A DNA stretch of 64,000 nucleotides from NCBI GenBank assembly GCA_015233565.1, contig JADFXM010000001.1:62001-126000 (forward strand), written 5' to 3'. Positions 27,123-37,686 of this stretch are shown piece by piece (the stretch's first letter is position 1; every line of letters starts with the position of its first letter). This DNA comes from Candidatus Rifleibacteriota bacterium. Lineage in GTDB: Bacteria; Muiribacteriota; Ozemobacteria; Ozemobacterales; Ozemobacteraceae. The position numbers were made by a program, and so were the translations under genes. The notes below the pieces were generated by a model that was given only the letters and a program-made list of their open reading frames with translations, made no database searches and was not told where the DNA came from.

Positions 27123-27195
27123 TATACCAATCCAAAAAAATATGTGCATTACCTCAAGAACATTGATTTGATCAAAATGAGGTTGGATCGGTATA
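27123..27195. repeat. Imperfect 13-base inverted repeat
   Basis: TATACCAATCCAA (27123-27135) and TTGGATCGGTATA (27183-27195) are complementary at 12 of 13 positions, with 47 bases between. It lies 87 bases before copy A of the dispersed repeat and could be the end of an old mobile element. Confidence 0.5.
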
Positions 27196-27281
27196 TTTTC
27201 CAAGAAAACACAGAACTTTCATGAAAATAAGGAGCCAACTGGATGGTTGAAGCATTCATTTCTGTCAGACCCAACTCCAAT

Positions 27282-27488
27282 TTCAGATTTCCCAGCCTCG
27301 GGGATTTAAATTTGATACCATTTTTCGATTAATGAATCACCAAGTTGCTTTGGAAGGCATCTTCTGATTTATTTTTATGAATGTTGGTCTCAGGATAAAA
27401 TCCAACCGAAAATTATTCCAAAATCAGGAAAATATCTTTTGAAGCTATTTTCCGAGAAAATACAAACTATCGATACCAGGAATTCTGA
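27282..27488. repeat. Dispersed intergenic repeat, copy A
   Basis: About 207 bases align with 42218-42425 in the same orientation at roughly 90% identity by eye, with one single-base gap. Both copies are between genes and neither encodes a protein. There are no obvious terminal inverted repeats or target duplications at these edges. Confidence 0.85.
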
Positions 27489-27739
27489 ATTTACGCAGAC
27501 CTGAAACACGAAAGAGGTTGGATGAACGAACAAATTGAAATTGGTATTATTTAATGGAATTGGCATTGTTTATATATGAATTTCGAAAGTCATAAAATAC
27601 AATCGTTATAATTTTTGAACCGTGCATTCAACTTTTTCAGCAAAAACCACTAAAAAAAAATTAATCTACATTATAGACTGCCAGAAAACTTATCTGTACC
27701 AGGAATTAATTCATTCAAACACTTAAAAATGTCCACAAT

Positions 27740-27830
27740 TGCCCTCTTGACAATTCACATTTTTTAAAAAATAAAAAAATTGTTGGACGCTCTTTATAGA
27801 TAGGCTTACAAAGCTCTTGTCAAGAGGGCA
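27740..27830. repeat. Perfect 14-base inverted repeat
   Basis: TGCCCTCTTGACAA (27740-27753) and TTGTCAAGAGGGCA (27817-27830) are exact reverse complements separated by 63 bases. A further TGCCCTATA occurs near 28011. It may be a protein-binding pair or the stem of a structured transcript. Confidence 0.6.
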
Positions 27831-27883
27831 CTCAATTTTCTTTTTCCACCTCGCAACATTAGACTTTTCGCTTTTCCCCAAAG

Positions 27884-27892
27884 TTATCCACA
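27884..27892 (+). other. Isolated consensus DnaA box
   Basis: TTATCCACA matches the DnaA-box consensus exactly. Weaker relatives (TTTTCCAC, ATTTCCACA) are nearby, but no DnaA-trio or clear unwinding element accompanies it, and the dnaA-adjacent region is a better origin. Confidence 0.4.
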
Positions 27893-28444
27893 TTTTCCAC
27901 TGGCACAATTAATAAATTTTAAGAATAATAAAAACAACTATCATAAGCGGTTATTTCTCTCAAAACACTGACCATTTTTTGATTTCCACAAATACTTTAT
28001 GAATGAAAAGTGCCCTATAGTTTTTTTCTTTTATCAACTTTTTATTAATACAACTTTCGCTAAATATTATTTTAGCTTTTTTTCGATTATCAGACAATTC
28101 CAAGTTTGATTTTCAGCAACAAGGAGTTGATTTCAAAGTCGCTTTGACTCTAGCGAAACAAGCATAAATTCCGGGGCATAATTTTTGAGAGGTAAAAGAG
28201 AAACCATGCTTAGGGTATTTTTCAACAAGCTCGTTCCCATCTGCTAAGAAGAGATGCTTAGGTAAAATTCGAAAACCAATAAATACTCGTCAGTACTTTT
28301 AATTCACTCAGCTTGTTTAAAAAAAAATGACACTGTAGCATTTCAGCCGATAATTATTTTCCAGTTATTTGCTACAATTGTGTTAATTCCTTCATTCATT
28401 ATGATGGACTCACCTACAAACAATTTATTTTATAACTTTGGCCA

Positions 28445-28488
28445 CTTCGGCTCCGCTCAGTGACCAGTTTCAACTCCGCTCAACGACC
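28445..28488. repeat. Tandem REP-like GC-rich unit
   Basis: TTCGGCTCCGCTCAGTGACC and TTCAACTCCGCTCAACGACC follow each other and agree at 16 of 20 positions. A pair of similar units in inverted orientation lies at 62629-62680, so this is a small dispersed family. Confidence 0.55.
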
Positions 28489-28540
28489 GCCTCGTCAAGT
28501 TTCTTTTTCGGTAAATTTGCTACACTGTCAAAAAAATTAA

Positions 28541-30448
28541 TTAATTCTCAATTTCGGTGACTTCACCACCAAAAATTTCCAGTGCATCTTTAATCTCCGG
28601 CTTGGAAAGCAATCTTTGTTTTGCTTCCTTATCCAGTTTGGAGATATTAGTCTGGAAGGAAGAAAAAGCAGGTTCTTCATTAGAGTCCTTGAAAACCTTA
28701 CCTTCTTTTGAATTTTTCTGAGTGGCAATTAACTTCACTCCCTCACCGAAAACTTCATTCAGTATTGATTGAAGTAATTCGTGAGTTCGAGGCTCTTTTG
28801 TCTTTTTCAGTGAAAATTCAGATTCAAAAGACACTGTTAAAATCTGATTTTCAAAGGAAACAACTTCCGAAGCACTAAGAGCACTTCCCGTAGCAACATT
28901 TTTATTATTCAACAAATTTAAAACTGCCTTCCATTTCTGCTTCAAATTCATTTCGGAGAAATTTTTCGTTTGAGAGAACGATTTCGACAATTTAGGGGGT
29001 TCTAATTGATCCGGAGAGTCAAAATCAGGAAAATCTTCATCTTGATCAACTTTTTCCTCATAAAATTTATTTTTTTTTACTCCTGAGGAAAGTGGAGTCG
29101 TGAGCAAATGCGAATTTGAAATCGCAGTTGGATCAGTATTAGAAGACGGGGGCAATGTAGAAATGGAAGCTGAACGTTGTAGATATGGATTGAAATTGGA
29201 AATTGGATTGAAAGTTTGAGTGATTCCAGATGAGGGCGGACGAACGATCACACGCGGTGATTTGATGGCTACCTCCAGCTCAGATATTCTTTTTTCAATA
29301 ATTTCCAGATTTTGAGAAAAATCTCCTCTACAAAGTCTTAGCATCTCAACTTCGAATAAAAATTTAGGATTCACAGAATGCCGAAGGAGTGATAAATTTC
29401 TTTCCAGTCTTTGTGCTGAATTCAAAATTCTTTCAATCGGAATCAACAAACATAAAGACAACAATTTTTCTTCCTGATCTTTCGGGATTTCCAGAACTTG
29501 GGCTGATTTTGGATCAATTTTCAATAACATTGCTTTTCTAAGAAATTCCAGGAAATCTTTTCCGATAGAGGAAACATCGTAGCCTGAGGAAAATAGGAGA
29601 TTCAATTCAATCAAAAATGAAGCAGCATCATTATTAAAAAAATGAGTTCCGATCTTTAAAAGTGATTGAAAACCAAGTCGTCTGGTTATTTCAAGAACAT
29701 CTTCAACCTTGATAGCTCCGGATGAGGTTGAGGAAATTTGATCGAGTAATCCTAAAGCGTCTCTAAATCCGCCTTCAGCGCACTCAGAAATTATTTGCAA
29801 TACTTCTTCGGAAACATTGGGAAATTCCGGATTTTCACTTTTTTCCTTTAATACTATCTCTCTTAAGCGCTCAATAATCACTTTTCTCGAAACCGAATGA
29901 AAATCAAAGAGCTGGCATCTGGAAATTATAGTGGCTGGAACTTTTTGAGGGTCCGTTGTGGCCAGGATAAAAATCACCCGGGATGGAGGTTCTTCTAGAG
30001 TTTTTAAAAAAGCGTTGAAAGCAGCTCCCGAGAGCATATGAACTTCATCAATAATATAAATTTTATATTGCCCTTCAATAGGGCGATATTTCACTTTTTC
30101 ACGCATTTCTCTGATGTCATCAACACTATTATTGCTGGCAGCATCAATTTCGATAATATCGACATAAGTTAATTCTTCGATTTTTACACAATTCTCACAA
30201 ATTCGACAAGAATCTGGAAGGCCTTGGGAATCTTTTACAGGACTAGTACAATTGAGAATTTTAGCCAGTAATCTTGCTGTAGAGGTTTTTCCTGTTCCAC
30301 GGGGACCGCAGAACATGTAAGCATGGCTTACTCTTCCTGAGGAAATTGCATTTTGGAGGGTTTTTACGATGTGATCCTGACCTAGAAGTTCAGAAAATGA
30401 ACTTGGCCGGTATTTTCGGTAGAGGTTTCTTTTTTTTATTGGATTCAC
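28541..30448 (-). CDS. dnaX: DNA polymerase III subunits gamma and tau
   Basis: 635 residues from GTG 30448, which puts the family opening LYRKYRPSSFSELLGQ near the N-terminus; a GTG at 30487 would add 13 residues and lacks a better ribosome binding site. Clamp-loader AAA+ ATPase: Walker A GPRGTGKTS, a four-cysteine zinc module (CTSP...CRICENC), Walker B IIDEVHML, SRC sensor motif ISRCQLFDF. Residues ~370-635 are the tau-specific part that binds DnaB and polymerase alpha. A run of nine A in the coding strand (29070-29078) is followed by TAA in the -1 frame, so slippage would give a short gamma form of about 460 residues. Lies at the end of the tRNA/SRP RNA block. Confidence 0.93.
   Translation of the reverse strand: MNPIKKRNLYRKYRPSSFSELLGQDHIVKTLQNAISSGRVSHAYMFCGPRGTGKTSTARLLAKILNCTSPVKDSQGLPDSCRICENCVKIEELTYVDIIEIDAASNNSVDDIREMREKVKYRPIEGQYKIYIIDEVHMLSGAAFNAFLKTLEEPPSRVIFILATTDPQKVPATIISRCQLFDFHSVSRKVIIERLREIVLKEKSENPEFPNVSEEVLQIISECAEGGFRDALGLLDQISSTSSGAIKVEDVLEITRRLGFQSLLKIGTHFFNNDAASFLIELNLLFSSGYDVSSIGKDFLEFLRKAMLLKIDPKSAQVLEIPKDQEEKLLSLCLLIPIERILNSAQRLERNLSLLRHSVNPKFLFEVEMLRLCRGDFSQNLEIIEKRISELEVAIKSPRVIVRPPSSGITQTFNPISNFNPYLQRSASISTLPPSSNTDPTAISNSHLLTTPLSSGVKKNKFYEEKVDQDEDFPDFDSPDQLEPPKLSKSFSQTKNFSEMNLKQKWKAVLNLLNNKNVATGSALSASEVVSFENQILTVSFESEFSLKKTKEPRTHELLQSILNEVFGEGVKLIATQKNSKEGKVFKDSNEEPAFSSFQTNISKLDKEAKQRLLSKPEIKDALEIFGGEVTEIEN
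29066..29080 (-). promoter_or_regulatory. A9 slippage/frameshift site inside dnaX
   Basis: Coding strand reads GT-AAAAAAAAA-TAAATTT. In frame this gives V-K-K-N-K; moving back one base (or one extra A in the mRNA) gives K then a TAA stop at once. An AGGAG lies directly upstream. A9 is the run length used for gamma production in Thermus dnaX. Confidence 0.7.
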
Positions 30449-30506
30449 GGTAATGGCAGCTCTTTCTAAAATAAAGAATCCGTGCACCCACCTTCGAACC
30501 TAATCA

Positions 30507-30748
30507 ATGGCCCTTATCTTGAACCCTTTGCTCCAGACAGGCTCTTCCACATCACCCGAATGTTGCCGTTTACCGTTGCTATCTTCCGATCCTGGCGGAG
30601 TTCACGGACTTTCGCCGTGTGGAACCCGTCTATCATCGCCATGGGAACTAGCCGGTACCACCAAAAAGGTCCTCTGATGGGAATTCGACCCGCCTTACAG
30701 GGATTTGCGGTTTTTAGAGGACCCTGAGCCCTCCGCCTAGCACGGACA
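30507..30748 (-). ncRNA. ffs: Signal recognition particle RNA, long (Alu-containing) type
   Basis: The conserved helix 8 is at about 30566-30605: read on the minus strand it is GTGAACTCCGCCAGG, then ATCGGAAGATAGCAACGG, with the GGAA tetraloop and the asymmetric AGCA loop bound by Ffh. The 5' part CCGTGCTAGGCGGAGG matches the start of long bacterial SRP RNAs, and GGTCCTCT/AGAGGACC forms a local helix, so the RNA is about 240 bases with an Alu-type domain rather than the 4.5S form. Its 5' end follows the Ser-GGA tRNA without a gap, so both are probably cut from one precursor. Ends are estimates. Confidence 0.88.
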
Positions 30749-30749
30749 A

Positions 30750-30837
30750 CGGAAAGGGCGGGATTCGAACCCGCGGTGGAGTTTCCCCCACTCACGCTCT
30801 CCAGGCGTGTGCCTTAGACCAACTCAGCCACCTTTCC
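30750..30837 (-). tRNA. tRNA-Ser (anticodon GGA)
   Basis: 88 bases, class II with long variable arm. Acceptor GGAAAGG/CCTTTCC, anticodon loop CTGGAGA on a CACGC/GCGTG stem, T arm GGGTTCGAATCCC. No CCA encoded. Last tRNA of the five, directly before the SRP RNA. Confidence 0.96.
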
Positions 30838-30857
30838 AAGCAAAACACTGAACAATA

Positions 30858-30950
30858 CGGAGAGAGAGAGATTCGAACTCTCGAGGCAAGCTATCAACTC
30901 GCCTACTCGATTTCGAGTCGAGCGCTTTCGACCAACTCAGCCATCTCTCC
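30858..30950 (-). tRNA. tRNA-Ser (anticodon CGA)
   Basis: 93 bases, class II. Anticodon loop CTCGAAA on a CTCGA/TCGAG stem, long variable arm, T loop TTCGAAT, discriminator G. No CCA encoded. Confidence 0.95.
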
Positions 30951-30958
30951 AAAAAAAT

Positions 30959-31033
30959 CGCGCCTGAGAGGACTCGAACCTCTGGCCACCAGATCCGCAA
31001 TCTGATGCTCTATCCAAACTGAGCTACAGGCGC
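30959..31033 (-). tRNA. tRNA-Arg (anticodon GCG)
   Basis: 75 bases, acceptor GCGCCTG/CAGGCGC, anticodon loop TTGCGGA on TCAGA/TCTGG. The body resembles bacterial tRNA-Arg-ACG, but base 34 is G rather than A, so it reads CGC/CGU without inosine. No CCA encoded. Confidence 0.92.
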
Positions 31034-31042
31034 ATTCATCAT

Positions 31043-31134
31043 CGGAGAGGGGGGGATTCGAACCCCCGGTAGAGCTTTATGACCCTACGACGGTTTAGCA
31101 AACCGTTGCCTTAAGCCAGCTCGGCCACCTCTCC
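31043..31134 (-). tRNA. tRNA-Ser (anticodon GCT)
   Basis: 92 bases, class II. Anticodon loop TTGCTAA on ACGGT/ACCGT, reads AGC/AGU. Acceptor GGAGAGG/CCTCTCC, discriminator G, no CCA encoded. Confidence 0.95.
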
Positions 31135-31144
31135 ATGCTTCCGA

Positions 31145-31227
31145 CGGAGGAAGTAGGATTCGAACCCACGAACCTTTCGGTTTCCGGTTTTCAAGACCGG
31201 CGCCATCGACCTCTCGGCCATTCCTCC
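31145..31227 (-). tRNA. tRNA-Ser (anticodon TGA)
   Basis: 83 bases, class II. Anticodon loop CTTGAAA on GGT/ACC-type stem, reads UCA. First tRNA transcribed in the block; acceptor GGAGGAA/TTCCTCC. No CCA encoded. Confidence 0.95.
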
Positions 31228-31238
31228 TGGTTCCTATA

Positions 31239-31267
31239 ACTTTATCATAAGTACACCTTAAAATCAA
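31239..31267 (-). promoter_or_regulatory. Possible promoter of the tRNA-SRP RNA block
   Basis: On the minus strand TTGATT (31262-31267), 17 bases, TAAAGT (31239-31244), followed a few bases later by the first tRNA. A TATGAT at 31247-31252 is an alternative -10. Weak match, but the position is right for stable RNA genes. Confidence 0.3.
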
Positions 31268-31290
31268 GTTTTTAAGGGTAATTTTTTTTG

Positions 31291-31641
31291 TTATCTTGTA
31301 AATGTAGCTGGTGTTGCTGTTTGAGGAGGGATTGGAACCACCACTATTTCTTCAGGTCTGACGAGCCCAAGCCTTTCGCGAGCCAGTCGTTCTATTCCCT
31401 CAGGGGTAGAAAGATTTTCAAGATTGACTTTCAACTTTCGATTATCTCTTTCAAGTTCTTCAATTTTCGTTTTTAATTCCTCTTCCCTATTAAGAAGATT
31501 TCTAATTGAATAATATCTGGAAAGATAAATTATGGAAAGAGACACACAAAAAACCACCGAAACAATAAACATCACTTCGGTTGAAAATCTGATCCTCTTC
31601 TTCTTTGGAGGAGGAGCTACTGTTTCATTTATTTCACTCAA
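31291..31641 (-). CDS. ftsB: FtsB/DivIC-family septum formation initiator
   Basis: 116 residues from TTG 31641, two bases past the gyrA stop, with GGTAG as ribosome binding site. A proline/lysine-rich cytoplasmic tail, one membrane helix (~residues 22-42, VMFIVSVVFCVSLSIIYL), a leucine-zipper coiled coil (~50-82, LLNREEELKTKIEELERDN) and the family ending GIERLARERLGLVRPEEIVV. FtsB/DivIC joins FtsL and FtsQ/DivIB in the division septum and activates peptidoglycan synthesis. The layout (short tail, one helix, coil, ELGLVRPGE-like box) is diagnostic; FtsB versus DivIC cannot be told apart. Probably in one transcript with gyrB-gyrA. Confidence 0.85.
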   Translation of the reverse strand: MSEINETVAPPPKKKRIRFSTEVMFIVSVVFCVSLSIIYLSRYYSIRNLLNREEELKTKIEELERDNRKLKVNLENLSTPEGIERLARERLGLVRPEEIVVVPIPPQTATPATFTR

Positions 31642-31642
31642 A

Positions 31643-34387
31643 TCAATCTACCTTTTCTTCTTTTGCTGGAATTCTAGCCACAGAAATGACTCGATCAGCG
31701 GGGTCAAGTTGCATCAATTTTACTCCCCTAGTAAAACGGTTAACCGATCGCATTGTGTTAGTATTGAATCTGATCACTTTTCCGAACGTCGTAACGACCA
31801 TTAATTCATCACTTTCAAACATACGTTTGATACTCAGCACTTCACCGGTTTTTTCACTGGTTTTGAAGTTTTTTATTCCCTTGCCACCGCGATGCGTAAG
31901 TCTGTATTTGTTTATATCAGTTGGTTTTCCAAAACCTCTTTCCGTAACAGTTAGTAGTTTTCCCTCATACGGAATATATTCCGTCGGTCCTGAAGCATCT
32001 GCTTCGGTTTCATCCTCAGTTAGATCCGGTTCATCAATTGGGGTGATGTCTACTGGTTCAAATTCAGGTTGAACCTCTTCTTTATTTTCTGAGTTCGGAA
32101 TTTCCGAAGCGGAAACATTTTCAGATTGTTGACTTTTTTCAAGATCAGAATCAGAAGGAGCAGCATTTAAAGCTTCTTCGGGAGTTGTCTCTTTCACTCG
32201 TGAGAACACTTCCATTCCGATTACGTAGTCATCTTTTTCCCGGAAAGTCAGACCTTTAACTCCTCTTGCTGCACACCCCATGGTTCGAACTTCGGATTCG
32301 GGAAATCTTATTGCATAACCCTTCTTGGTAGCGATTACTATCTGTTCTCCACCATTAAGTGTTTTAGCACTAACTAATTCATCATTTTCATCCAAAGTAA
32401 TAGCTCTTTTTCCCTTTGAAGCCAATCTCGAAAATTGATTTAAAGCTGTTTCTTTTACAACTCCATGTTTTGTAACCATAAAAATTCGTCTGGTTGAATC
32501 GAATTTTCTTACTGGAAGAAGAGCAGTAACTTTTTCTGATTCTCCAAGTTGAAGAAGGTTAACTATAGCTCTTCCCGTTGCTTGCTTCCCACCTTCTGGT
32601 ATTTTATAACCTTTGATCCAGTATGCTTTTCCAGCGGAAGTGAAAACTAAAAGAAAGGTATGAGTTGTTGCCAGATAAATATGCTCAACAACATCATCCT
32701 CTTTCACACCCACTGTACTTCCTTTGCCACCGCGTGCTATCGCTCTGAATAATTCCGGGGAAGTTCGTTTAATATAACCGTTTCTCGTGATAGTAATCAT
32801 GATATCGGTTTCTTGCATTAAATCTTCAGCTTCCAGGTCTTCAGCAGCGGTATTAGTAATGACTGTTAAGCGTTTATTTTCGTATTTCTCTTTTATTTCA
32901 ATCAGTTCAGTTTTAATTATTTCGCGGACTTTAGGATCTGAAGCCAATATTTCTTTTAATCGCTCAATCAGAGCCAGAGTTTCGTGGTATTCGTTTACTA
33001 TCTTTTCACGTTCCAGCCCTGTCAACCTTTGCAAGCGCATTTCCAAAATAGCCTGGGCTTGTTTTTCGGAAAGCATGAAATTCTTTATTAAACCATCTTT
33101 TGCTTCGCCTGGATTTGGAGCTTCCCTAATAAGGGTTATCACTGCATCGAGATTGTCGAGGGCAATGGTTAATCCTTCCAGAATATGAGCCTTTTCTTCA
33201 GCCTTTTTTAATTGAAAGGTTGTTCGGCGTCTTATTACTTCACGGCAATGGTCGATATAAACGCATAATAGCTTTTTGAGATCAAGAACTGCCGGCCGAT
33301 TATCGACTATGACAAGCATTATTACCCCAAAACTTGTTTGAAGTTGCGTGTGCCTGTAGAGTTGGTTCAAAATTACATCTGAATTAATACCTTTTCTAAG
33401 TTCAATGCAAATTCTTATTCCTTCACGATTCGATTCGTCTCGAATATCTGTAATCCCATCTATTCTTTTGTCTTTGATCAAATCGGCAATTTGAATAACC
33501 AATTTGGATTTATTAACTTGATAAGGAATCTCAGTAACTACTATCCTGGTTCGGCCTTTGGCGAACTCTTCAATATTTGTCACTGAACGCATCTGGATGC
33601 TTCCACGTCCAGTTCGATGTGCTGCTTCAATACCACTTCGGCCCATTATTATTCCGCCAGTGGGAAAGTCTGGCCCGGGAATGCATTCCATTAGTTCTTC
33701 AATAGTCATCTCGGGATTGTCAATGAGCTTCAATAAACCGCTGATTACTTCACCCAAATTGTGCGGGGGAATATTGGTTGCCATTCCAACTGCAATTCCA
33801 GAAGAACCATTTACAAGCAAGTTTGGATATTTTGCTGGAAGTACAATCGGTTCATTAAGTGAACCATCGAAATTTGGCATCCAATCAACAGTTTCCATCT
33901 CCAAATCTTTAAGCAATTCTTCAGAAAGTTTACTGAGCCTGGATTCTGTATATCTCATGGCCGCAGGGGAATCCCCATCTATTGAGCCGAAGTTACCATG
34001 TCCGTCAATCAGAATTTCCCTCATGCTGAAAGTCTGTGCCATACGAACTAAAGCATCATAAACTGAAAGATCTCCATGTGGATGGTACTTTCCCAGGACT
34101 TCCCCGACGGTTCTTGCCGATTTTACAAAGGCTTTTTTGCTTGTGAATCCCTGGTCATACATCGCATACAGAATTCTCCGGTGAACAGGCTTCAAACCAT
34201 CTCTTGCGTCTGGTAGAGCTCTACCAATGATTACACTCATCGCATAATCAAGATAAGAACTCTTCATGTCATCTTCAATATTTATTATCACATCTTTTCC
34301 GGGTAGATTCGGAGGCGGAGGTGGCGGTGGAGACGAAGGATCGTCGGCCGTTTTATTTTCGTTCAAAATTTCGTCATTGTCTTCCAT
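31643..34387 (-). CDS. gyrA: DNA gyrase subunit A
   Basis: 914 residues, longer than the usual ~820-880. Catalytic tyrosine in AMRYTESRL, quinolone-region HPHGD...DALVRMAQ with the usual serine/aspartate positions replaced by D-L-S-V ([12 protein letters not shown]). The C-terminal beta-pinwheel has the GyrA box as ARGGKGS, and a second THRGGKG repeat. Two oddities: a run of seven prolines near residue 20 before [14 protein letters not shown], and an acidic Ser/Glu/Pro-rich insertion of about 70 residues (~732-802) between pinwheel blades. Gyrase A cuts and rejoins DNA and wraps it to introduce negative supercoils with GyrB, encoded 38 bases upstream. Confidence 0.96.
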   Translation of the reverse strand: MEDNDEILNENKTADDPSSPPPPPPPNLPGKDVIINIEDDMKSSYLDYAMSVIIGRALPDARDGLKPVHRRILYAMYDQGFTSKKAFVKSARTVGEVLGKYHPHGDLSVYDALVRMAQTFSMREILIDGHGNFGSIDGDSPAAMRYTESRLSKLSEELLKDLEMETVDWMPNFDGSLNEPIVLPAKYPNLLVNGSSGIAVGMATNIPPHNLGEVISGLLKLIDNPEMTIEELMECIPGPDFPTGGIIMGRSGIEAAHRTGRGSIQMRSVTNIEEFAKGRTRIVVTEIPYQVNKSKLVIQIADLIKDKRIDGITDIRDESNREGIRICIELRKGINSDVILNQLYRHTQLQTSFGVIMLVIVDNRPAVLDLKKLLCVYIDHCREVIRRRTTFQLKKAEEKAHILEGLTIALDNLDAVITLIREAPNPGEAKDGLIKNFMLSEKQAQAILEMRLQRLTGLEREKIVNEYHETLALIERLKEILASDPKVREIIKTELIEIKEKYENKRLTVITNTAAEDLEAEDLMQETDIMITITRNGYIKRTSPELFRAIARGGKGSTVGVKEDDVVEHIYLATTHTFLLVFTSAGKAYWIKGYKIPEGGKQATGRAIVNLLQLGESEKVTALLPVRKFDSTRRIFMVTKHGVVKETALNQFSRLASKGKRAITLDENDELVSAKTLNGGEQIVIATKKGYAIRFPESEVRTMGCAARGVKGLTFREKDDYVIGMEVFSRVKETTPEEALNAAPSDSDLEKSQQSENVSASEIPNSENKEEVQPEFEPVDITPIDEPDLTEDETEADASGPTEYIPYEGKLLTVTERGFGKPTDINKYRLTHRGGKGIKNFKTSEKTGEVLSIKRMFESDELMVVTTFGKVIRFNTNTMRSVNRFTRGVKLMQLDPADRVISVARIPAKEEKVD

Positions 34388-34425
34388 ATTTCAACCTTTT
34401 CACCATAATTAAATAAATATCCAAA

Positions 34426-36712
<2,287 letters not shown>

Positions 36713-36717
36713 TTTTT

Positions 36718-37686
36718 CTATCCTGGATTTTTTGAATAATTTATCAAAAACCACCAGTTTCTTTCTGGCAAGTATGGAATTGAGGTTAAATCGTTCAGAT
36801 CAATTTTTATTGGAATTTCTTCATGAGAAAGTATAATTGTCTTTATTACTTCAGCTTTAAAATTTTCCATCTCTTCATGATCTATTTCCTGATCATTTTC
36901 TAGTTGCTTCGCTACTGAAATAGCGTATTCATCAGCTATTTTCAAACACTCATTATACAGCTCATTTCGAATGTTCCTCCAATCAGATATTCCAAGTTCC
37001 GGGAGAATTTGACTTGTTTGAAAAAAAGAAATCCATGGCGTTTCCAGTAGTATACTCCTCGCCTGAATTAAAAGATTTTCCCTGTTTTGAGAAGAACATA
37101 CTGCACAAATGTTTGAAGAACTTTGAATCAAGTTTGCCTGACATTTTTCGCAAAGATGAAAACCATTTAATTCGAACCATTTTTTTCTTGCATCTAATTT
37201 CTGTGCGATAATCTGTATCTTTTTTTTCATTTCCTGCGGAACTTCAGAGGGAATTGAAGGAGGCTCTTCCTTTTCCCAGGATGGTGGCTCAAAACAATGC
37301 TTCTCATTTTTGGAAATAAAATCCTTGATTTGCCCAACTTCTCCTTTGATTTCGTTAAGCTCAAAACCTAATTGATTTTTTACTTTTTGAACAATGTTTT
37401 CTTTGAGAAAAATTAATGTGTGAAGCCATTGAGAATTTGAACAACTGAGGAAAAGCCTTTTTCCGGATATTCTTGTGGGAATGGCATTTTTGGCTGTTTC
37501 ATCACCTACTATTTTTTTCCAATTATATTTTAGTTTTCCAAGCCGAACAAGATCTTTTCCGTTTAAAAAAAATTGCGGATAAACGTTATTTCTGAAACTA
37601 CCGAAATCAGATTTATGGCTTTCGATAATGATTTCGTTTATTGTTTCGGTAAGCAATTCGCTTATTGGAAAAATTTTGTTTTGCAT
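36718..37686 (-). CDS. dciA: DciA-like (DUF721) replicative helicase loader with zinc ribbon
   Basis: 322 residues, about twice the length of ordinary DciA. Residues ~10-125 are DUF721 (KLKYNWKKIVGDETAKNAIPTRI, GKRLFLSCSNSQWLHTL). Residues 179-197 hold CEKC then CAVC with 11 residues between, a zinc ribbon of the CxxC-n-CxxC type, and residues ~200-322 are an acidic, mostly helical tail of unknown fold. DciA loads DnaB at origins in bacteria that lack DnaC/DnaI, which fits its place beside oriC, transcribed away from dnaA. The zinc ribbon and tail are an uncommon addition. ATG at 37686 is the first codon of a frame opening beside the DnaA-box region. Confidence 0.82.
   Translation of the reverse strand: MQNKIFPISELLTETINEIIIESHKSDFGSFRNNVYPQFFLNGKDLVRLGKLKYNWKKIVGDETAKNAIPTRISGKRLFLSCSNSQWLHTLIFLKENIVQKVKNQLGFELNEIKGEVGQIKDFISKNEKHCFEPPSWEKEEPPSIPSEVPQEMKKKIQIIAQKLDARKKWFELNGFHLCEKCQANLIQSSSNICAVCSSQNRENLLIQARSILLETPWISFFQTSQILPELGISDWRNIRNELYNECLKIADEYAISVAKQLENDQEIDHEEMENFKAEVIKTIILSHEEIPIKIDLNDLTSIPYLPERNWWFLINYSKNPG

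Larger units (their letters stand above)
26722..28540. other. 1.8-kb gene-free region with several repeats
   Basis: No supported gene. It holds a GC-rich hairpin (26909-26952), a 13-base imperfect inverted repeat (27123-27195), copy A of a 208-bp dispersed repeat (27282-27488), a perfect 14-base inverted repeat (27740-27830), one perfect DnaA box (27884-27892) and a tandem GC-rich repeat unit (28445-28488). These are listed separately. Confidence 0.6.

Noticed and set aside
27723..27908. 61-residue open frame in the gene-free region
   Set aside because: It runs over the inverted repeat and the DnaA box and has no ribosome site or family.
27740..28080. Alternative oriC
   Set aside because: Only one perfect DnaA box and no DnaA-trio; the dciA-dnaA region has the full set and the gene directions diverge from it.
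30514..30795. 93-residue minus-strand open frame
   Set aside because: It lies on the SRP RNA and the end of tRNA-Ser-GGA; the RNA features explain the sequence.
31085..31267. 60-residue minus-strand open frame
   Set aside because: It covers tRNA-Ser-TGA and tRNA-Ser-GCT and their leader; not a protein gene.
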